DNA of 64,000 nucleotides from Azospirillum sp. TSH64 (GTDB lineage: Bacteria > Pseudomonadota > Alphaproteobacteria > Azospirillales > Azospirillaceae). Position 1 is the stretch's first letter, and each line of letters starts with the position of its first letter. The notes beneath the pieces are model-generated. The model was not told where the DNA came from and made no database searches. It worked only from the letters and a program-made list of their open reading frames with translations. Shown here piece after piece: positions 60,131-64,000 of this stretch. The translations under genes and the position numbers were made by a program. Where the stretch lies: contig NZ_LGQW01000015.1 of NCBI RefSeq assembly GCF_003116035.1, positions 5,013,887-5,077,886 of the forward strand. Direction: 5' to 3'.

Positions 60131-61138
60131 ATGACCTTCAGCAAGACCCTGCTCGCCACCGCCTTCGTCGCAATCGGCGCGCTGTTCGGGGCCTCCGCCC
60201 CGGCCGTGGCCGCGGAGAAGACCGTCACCTTCGCCTATCAGGACATGATGACGCCGATCCGCGTCCTGATGGAAAGCGGCGATCTGGAGAAGAAGACCGG
60301 CTATGCCGTGAAATGGGTGAAGTTCGGCGGCGGCGGCGACGTGATCCGCGCCATGGCGTCGGGCAATGTCGACATCGGCGAAGCCGGCTCCTCCCCCATC
60401 GCCGCGGCGGCCTCCCAGGGCCTTCCCATCACGCTGTTCTGGATCCTGGACGACATCGCCAACGCCGAACAGCTGGTCGCCCGCAACGGCAGCGGCATCA
60501 AGTCCATCGCCGACCTGAAGGGCAAGACGGTGGCGGTGCCCTTCGTGTCGACCTCCCATTACCAGCTGATGTACGCGCTGCAGGAGGCCGGGCTGTCGGG
60601 CAAGGACGTGAAGCTGCTGAACATGCGTCCGCCGGAAATCGCGGCGGCGTGGGAGCGCGGCGACATCGACGCCACCTTCATCTGGGCACCGGTCCTGACG
60701 ACGGCGAAGAAGAACGGCACCGTCATCGCCAGCGCCGGCGATTTCGCCAAGAAGGGCAAGGCGACCTTCGACGGCATCGTCGCCACCAAGGCCTTCATGG
60801 CCGCCAACCCCGACTTCATGACGGCCTTCGTCAAGCTGCTGGCCGCCGCCGACGCCGATTACGCCAAGACCGGCGATAGCTGGACCGCGGCGTCGCCGCA
60901 GGCCGCCGCCATCGCCAAATGGACGGGCGCCGCCCCGGCCGACGTGCCGGACGGGCTGGCCGCCTACCGCTTCCCGACCCTGGAGGAGCAGGCGTCGAAG
61001 GAGTGGCTGGGCGGCGGTGCCGCCGAGGCGCTGAAATCGACCGCCGAGTTCCTGAAGAGCCAGGGCCGCGTCACCGAACTGGCCCCCGACTACGGCCCCT
61101 TCGTGACCGCCGACGTTGTCAAGGCGGCCGCCAGGTAA
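60131..61138 (+). CDS. tauA: Taurine ABC transporter substrate-binding protein
   Basis: A 335-residue periplasmic binding protein with signal peptide (LLATAFVAIGALFGASAPAVAA, cut near residue 28). The TauA branch of the family is marked by KTGYAVKWVKFGGGGDVIRA, MASGNVDIGEAGSSPIAAAA and NAEQLVARNGSGIKSIADLK. It delivers taurine to TauBC. It is first of four co-directional genes after the tauR operator. A broader sulfonate specificity cannot be excluded. Confidence 0.88.
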   Translation: MTFSKTLLATAFVAIGALFGASAPAVAAEKTVTFAYQDMMTPIRVLMESGDLEKKTGYAVKWVKFGGGGDVIRAMASGNVDIGEAGSSPIAAAASQGLPITLFWILDDIANAEQLVARNGSGIKSIADLKGKTVAVPFVSTSHYQLMYALQEAGLSGKDVKLLNMRPPEIAAAWERGDIDATFIWAPVLTTAKKNGTVIASAGDFAKKGKATFDGIVATKAFMAANPDFMTAFVKLLAAADADYAKTGDSWTAASPQAAAIAKWTGAAPADVPDGLAAYRFPTLEEQASKEWLGGGAAEALKSTAEFLKSQGRVTELAPDYGPFVTADVVKAAAR

Positions 61139-61184
61139 CGGTCCGGTCCGCAGCACCATCCCCCCGCAATCAGGAGGCCCAGCC

Positions 61185-61988
61185 ATGCTCGAAGTCCGCA
61201 ATGTCAGCGTCCAGTATGGCGGCGGGGAAAGCGCCACCGTCGCCCTGTCCTGGGTCGATCTGACCATCGAGCCGGGGGAATTCGTGGTGGCGCTCGGCGC
61301 GTCGGGCTGCGGCAAGACGACCCTGCTGTCCTGCATCGCCGGCTTCCTGCCGCCGACGGACGGGGAAATCCTGCTGGACGGCAAGCCGGTCACCGGGCCG
61401 GGGGCCGACCGCGGGGTGGTGTTCCAGCGCCACGCCCTGATGCCTTGGCTGAGCGTGGCCGACAATGTTGCCTTCGGGCTGAAGATGCAGGGCATGGGCA
61501 AGGCCGAACGCGGCCGGCGCGCCCGCAGCATGCTGGAGCTGGTCGGGCTGGCGTCCTTCGCCGACAAGCGCATCTACGAGCTGTCGGGCGGCATGCAGCA
61601 GCGCGTCGGCATCGCCCGTGCGCTGGCCGCCGACCCGCGCATGCTGCTGATGGACGAGCCGCTGGGCGCGCTCGACGCCTTCACCCGCGAACAGATCCAG
61701 GAGCTGATCCTGCGGGTGTGGGCGGAGACGCGGAAGATGGCCTTCTTCATCACCCACGAGGTGGAGGAGGCGATCTTCCTGGCGACCAAGCTGATCATCA
61801 TGACCCCGCGCCCCGGCCGGATCGCCGAGATGATCCCGCTGGAGTTCAGCCGGCGCTTCCTGGCCGGGCAGGATGCCCGGTCGGTCAAATCCTCCCCCGA
61901 TTTCATCGCGATGCGCGAGCGGGTGCTGGGCTTCATTCACGAGCGCAGCGACCACGGCAGCCACGCCGCCACAGGAGAGGCCGCATGA
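61185..61988 (+). CDS. tauB: Taurine ABC transporter ATPase
   Basis: ATPase subunit, 267 aa: Walker A GASGCGKTT, Q-loop FQRHALMPWLSV, signature LSGGMQQRVGIARAL, Walker B MLLMDEPLGALDAFTR and FFITHEVEEAIFLATKLI, which is typical of TauB/SsuB. CAGGAGG lies 8 bases before the ATG at 61185; the frame is open from 61116 but those residues are not conserved. Its stop overlaps the tauC start (ATGA). Confidence 0.9.
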   Translation: MLEVRNVSVQYGGGESATVALSWVDLTIEPGEFVVALGASGCGKTTLLSCIAGFLPPTDGEILLDGKPVTGPGADRGVVFQRHALMPWLSVADNVAFGLKMQGMGKAERGRRARSMLELVGLASFADKRIYELSGGMQQRVGIARALAADPRMLLMDEPLGALDAFTREQIQELILRVWAETRKMAFFITHEVEEAIFLATKLIIMTPRPGRIAEMIPLEFSRRFLAGQDARSVKSSPDFIAMRERVLGFIHERSDHGSHAATGEAA

Positions 61989-62866
61989 AACCCACCGCCA
62001 CGGAGCAGGTGCGATCCGCCAAAAGCCCGGGGGCCGGGCTGGCCGGCATTCCGTCCGGGATGGTGCCGTTGAACCGGCTGCGCCGCCGAATGCAGGGATT
62101 TCGGTCGCAGCCGGCGCTGATCAGCATGGCGGCCATCCTGGCGGCGCTGGCGCTGTGGGCGGCGCTGACCGGCCAGGGCGTGGTCAAGCCGCTGTTCCTG
62201 CCGAAGATCGGGACAGTCTTCCAGGCCTTCCTCGACGCGGTGGACGGAAGGATCGACGGCGCGCCGCTGACCGAACACATCGCCATGAGCCTGGTGCGCG
62301 TGGTCAGCGCCTTCGTGCTGGCGGCATTGATCGGCATCCCGGTGGGGCTGGCGACCGGGTTGAGTACGACCCTGCGCGCGGCACTCGATCCCTTCATCGA
62401 ATTCTACCGGCCGCTGCCGCCGCTGGCCTATCTGCCGCTGGTCATCATCTGGTTCGGCATCGGCGAGACCTCGAAGATCCTGCTGATCTTCTTCGCCTGC
62501 TTCGCCCCGGTGGCGCTGGCCGCCCGGGCCGGCGTGTCGGCGGCGGCGGCCGATCAGGTCAACGCCGCCCGCGCGCTGGGCGCCAGCCGCTGGCAGGTGG
62601 TGGTGCATGTGGTGCTGCCGGCGGCATTGCCCGACATCCTGGTCGGGCTGCGGATCGGCATGGGGGTGGGGTGGACGACGCTGGTCGCCGCCGAGATGGT
62701 CGCCGCCTCCACCGGCATCGGGCAGATGGTGCTGAACGCGTCCAACTTCCTGCGCACCGACATCGTGCTGATGGGCATCTTCGTCATCGGCGCCTTCGCC
62801 ACCCTGTTCGAGTTCGGCATGCGCTGGCTGGAACGCCGCCTGGTGCCCTGGAAGGGCAAGGTCTGA
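61985..62866 (+). CDS. tauC: Taurine ABC transporter permease
   Basis: Inner-membrane permease, 293 aa, with six hydrophobic segments. The N-terminal ~45 residues are cytosolic and basic. PFIEFYRPLPPLAYLPLVII (residues ~139-158) and the coupling loop DQVNAARALGASRWQVVVHV (~194-213) match TauC/SsuC. It overlaps tauB by four bases. The downstream exporter gene begins 26 bases later, so it is probably on the same transcript. Confidence 0.9.
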   Translation: MKPTATEQVRSAKSPGAGLAGIPSGMVPLNRLRRRMQGFRSQPALISMAAILAALALWAALTGQGVVKPLFLPKIGTVFQAFLDAVDGRIDGAPLTEHIAMSLVRVVSAFVLAALIGIPVGLATGLSTTLRAALDPFIEFYRPLPPLAYLPLVIIWFGIGETSKILLIFFACFAPVALAARAGVSAAAADQVNAARALGASRWQVVVHVVLPAALPDILVGLRIGMGVGWTTLVAAEMVAASTGIGQMVLNASNFLRTDIVLMGIFVIGAFATLFEFGMRWLERRLVPWKGKV

Positions 62867-62892
62867 GCCGCTGAGGGAAGGTTGCGAAACCG

Positions 62893-63648
62893 ATGTCCAT
62901 GCTCCTCTTCGGGGGCGTGACCTTCCTCGCCGCCGCGTTTCGCGGGGTGACGGGGTTCGGATACGCCCTGATCGCGGCGCTGGGGCTGCTGTTCCTGCCC
63001 TCGCCCGCCGCCGGCATCCCCTTCATCCTGGTCAGCGACCTGCTGTTGACCTGTTTCCTGCTGCTGGACCGCGAACAGGGGGCGGTGGATTGGGCGGTGG
63101 CGCGGCTGATGCTGGCGATGGGGTTCGCCGGCGCGCTGTGCGGCAGCCTGATCGCCGCCAGCCTCGACGACGGCACCTCGCGGCTGCTGGTCGCGGTGAC
63201 GGTCTTCGCGGCGGCCTGTGTCGCCCTGGTGCGGGAGCCGCCGCACTGGCTGCGGCACCGGACGGTCGGGGCCGGCATCGCCTTCATTGTCGGCGTGCTG
63301 CTTGCCGCCTTCGCCGTCGGCGGGCCGCTGATCGCGGCATGGCTGCTGGCCGGGGGGCGGGACCGGCGGACCATCAAGGGGACGCTGGCGGTGTTCTTCG
63401 GCGCAGTCGATGCGCTCAGCCTTGCCGGGCGCGCCATGGTCGGGGCCATCGACCCCGGCGTGGCCGGGCTGCTGGCGACCTTCATCGGTCCCACGCTCGC
63501 CGGCTTCGCCGCCGGCCGGCTGCTGTCCGCCCGCCTCAGCCTCGACGGCTGGCGGCGGCTGGCCTCCGGGGGCCTGTTCGCCGTGGCGGTGGCCGGCCTG
63601 ATCCAGACCGCCGTCACACTGGGCCTGAACTTCACCACTCCGTCATGA
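62893..63648 (+). CDS. TauE/SafE family sulfite or isethionate exporter
   Basis: A 251-residue membrane protein with about eight helices of the TauE/SafE (DUF81) fold: FLAAAFRGVTGFGYALIAAL near the N-terminus is the first repeat, and GVLLAAFAVGGPLIAAWLLA starts the second. Members export sulfite or sulfoacetate; the IsfE variant, known from halophiles, is thought to export isethionate. Following tauABC and preceding an SDR, it likely expels the sulfonated or sulfite product of taurine use. Confidence 0.85.
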   Translation: MSMLLFGGVTFLAAAFRGVTGFGYALIAALGLLFLPSPAAGIPFILVSDLLLTCFLLLDREQGAVDWAVARLMLAMGFAGALCGSLIAASLDDGTSRLLVAVTVFAAACVALVREPPHWLRHRTVGAGIAFIVGVLLAAFAVGGPLIAAWLLAGGRDRRTIKGTLAVFFGAVDALSLAGRAMVGAIDPGVAGLLATFIGPTLAGFAAGRLLSARLSLDGWRRLASGGLFAVAVAGLIQTAVTLGLNFTTPS

Positions 63649-63662
63649 GGAAAGATCGAACG

Positions 63663-64000
63663 ATGTCGAACACCGCCGCGAAAACCGGCACAGGCAAGAC
63701 CGCCATCGTCACCGGCGCCACCTCCGGCTTCGGCGACGCCATCGCCCGGCGGCTGGTGGCGGAGGGTTGGCGGATCGTCGCCACCGGCCGGCGCCAGGAC
63801 CGGCTGGATGCCCTGGTCGAGGCGCTGGGCGGCCCGGATGTCGTCCATCCACTGTGCTTCGACATCCGCGACGAGGCGGCGACGCGCGACGCCCTGGCCA
63901 CCCTGCCCGACGCCTTCGCCGGCATCTCCGTCCTGGTCAACAATGCCGGGCTGGCGCTCGGCACCGGGGCGGCGCAGGACTGCGACCTCGACCAGTGGCG
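63663..64000 (+). CDS. Short-chain dehydrogenase, possible sulfoacetaldehyde reductase (3' end missing)
   Basis: The first ~112 residues of an SDR of the YdfG/IsfD branch: TAIVTGATSGFGDAIARRLV is the cofactor motif and VLVNNAGLALGTGAAQDCDL the conserved NNAGxAxG block of this subgroup. The gene runs off the window, so the catalytic Ser-Tyr-Lys cannot be seen. In Klebsiella and Chromohalobacter, IsfD reduces taurine-derived sulfoacetaldehyde to isethionate; position after a TauE-type exporter supports that reading. A 3-hydroxyacid dehydrogenase is the main alternative. Confidence 0.8.
   Translation, partial: MSNTAAKTGTGKTAIVTGATSGFGDAIARRLVAEGWRIVATGRRQDRLDALVEALGGPDVVHPLCFDIRDEAATRDALATLPDAFAGISVLVNNAGLALGTGAAQDCDLDQW

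Overview
The window is high-GC, densely packed bacterial DNA made almost entirely of catabolic operons, their ABC importers and their own regulators. Gene content (MocR-, Lrp-, LysR- and PucR-type regulators, ectoine and taurine use, many ABC importers, frequent ATGA and GTGA stop/start overlaps) fits a soil or rhizosphere alphaproteobacterium. Azospirillum or a close Rhodospirillales relative is my best guess, but no marker gene proves it. I see no rRNA, tRNA, CRISPR array, replication origin or phage.

1-5158: the 3' part of a peptide/opine-type (family 5) ABC importer: binding protein (cut by the window edge), two permeases and one double-domain ATPase, followed by a small orphan ORF.

5202-18612: an apparently complete ectoine/5-hydroxyectoine catabolic locus. 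A minus-strand arm (AsnC regulator, semialdehyde dehydrogenase, aminotransferase) diverges from the MocR regulator enuR. After enuR come ehuA, ehuC, ehuD, eutA, eutB, eutC, doeA, doeB and, after a terminator-like hairpin, the binding protein ehuB. The importer brings in ectoines, EutABC act on hydroxyectoine, DoeA opens the ring, DoeB deacetylates, and the aminotransferase plus dehydrogenase yield aspartate.

18859-32368: a cluster combining a flavin reductase, aldehyde dehydrogenase, luciferase-like monooxygenase and alpha/beta hydrolase with a ProVWX-type betaine importer, CMD and NIPSNAP proteins, a DUF1185 protein, a D-2-hydroxyacid dehydrogenase, an MFS transporter and a PucR regulator. 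The enzyme set resembles the trigonelline ring-cleavage pathway, so the likely substrate is a betaine-like N-heterocycle. This is the strongest candidate for a new variant pathway.

32411-43359: smaller units: a soluble sugar dehydrogenase with its cytochrome c, a quinone reductase with a divergent LysR, an Lrp/FAD amine oxidase pair, another LysR, a TMEM175-like channel, a pirin with a divergent LysR, a DUF1275 membrane protein and a DUF7079-like protein.

43569-46136: a hipBA-type toxin-antitoxin pair whose hipA kinase gene is split by an 825-bp IS6-family element flanked by perfect 8-bp target duplications.

46180-56617: a ten-gene minus-strand operon (NitT/TauT-type ABC importer with a fused double permease, amidohydrolase, two SDRs, TIM-barrel isomerase, cupin, ThuA protein, TfdA/TauD dioxygenase) with a divergent LysR. 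I cannot name its substrate.

56783-58257: a DUF1989 protein and a stand-alone peptide deformylase.

58326-64000: a taurine locus: tauR diverging from tauABC, then a TauE/SafE-type exporter and the start of an SDR, an arrangement that suggests taurine-nitrogen use with export of the sulfonated remainder (sulfite or isethionate).
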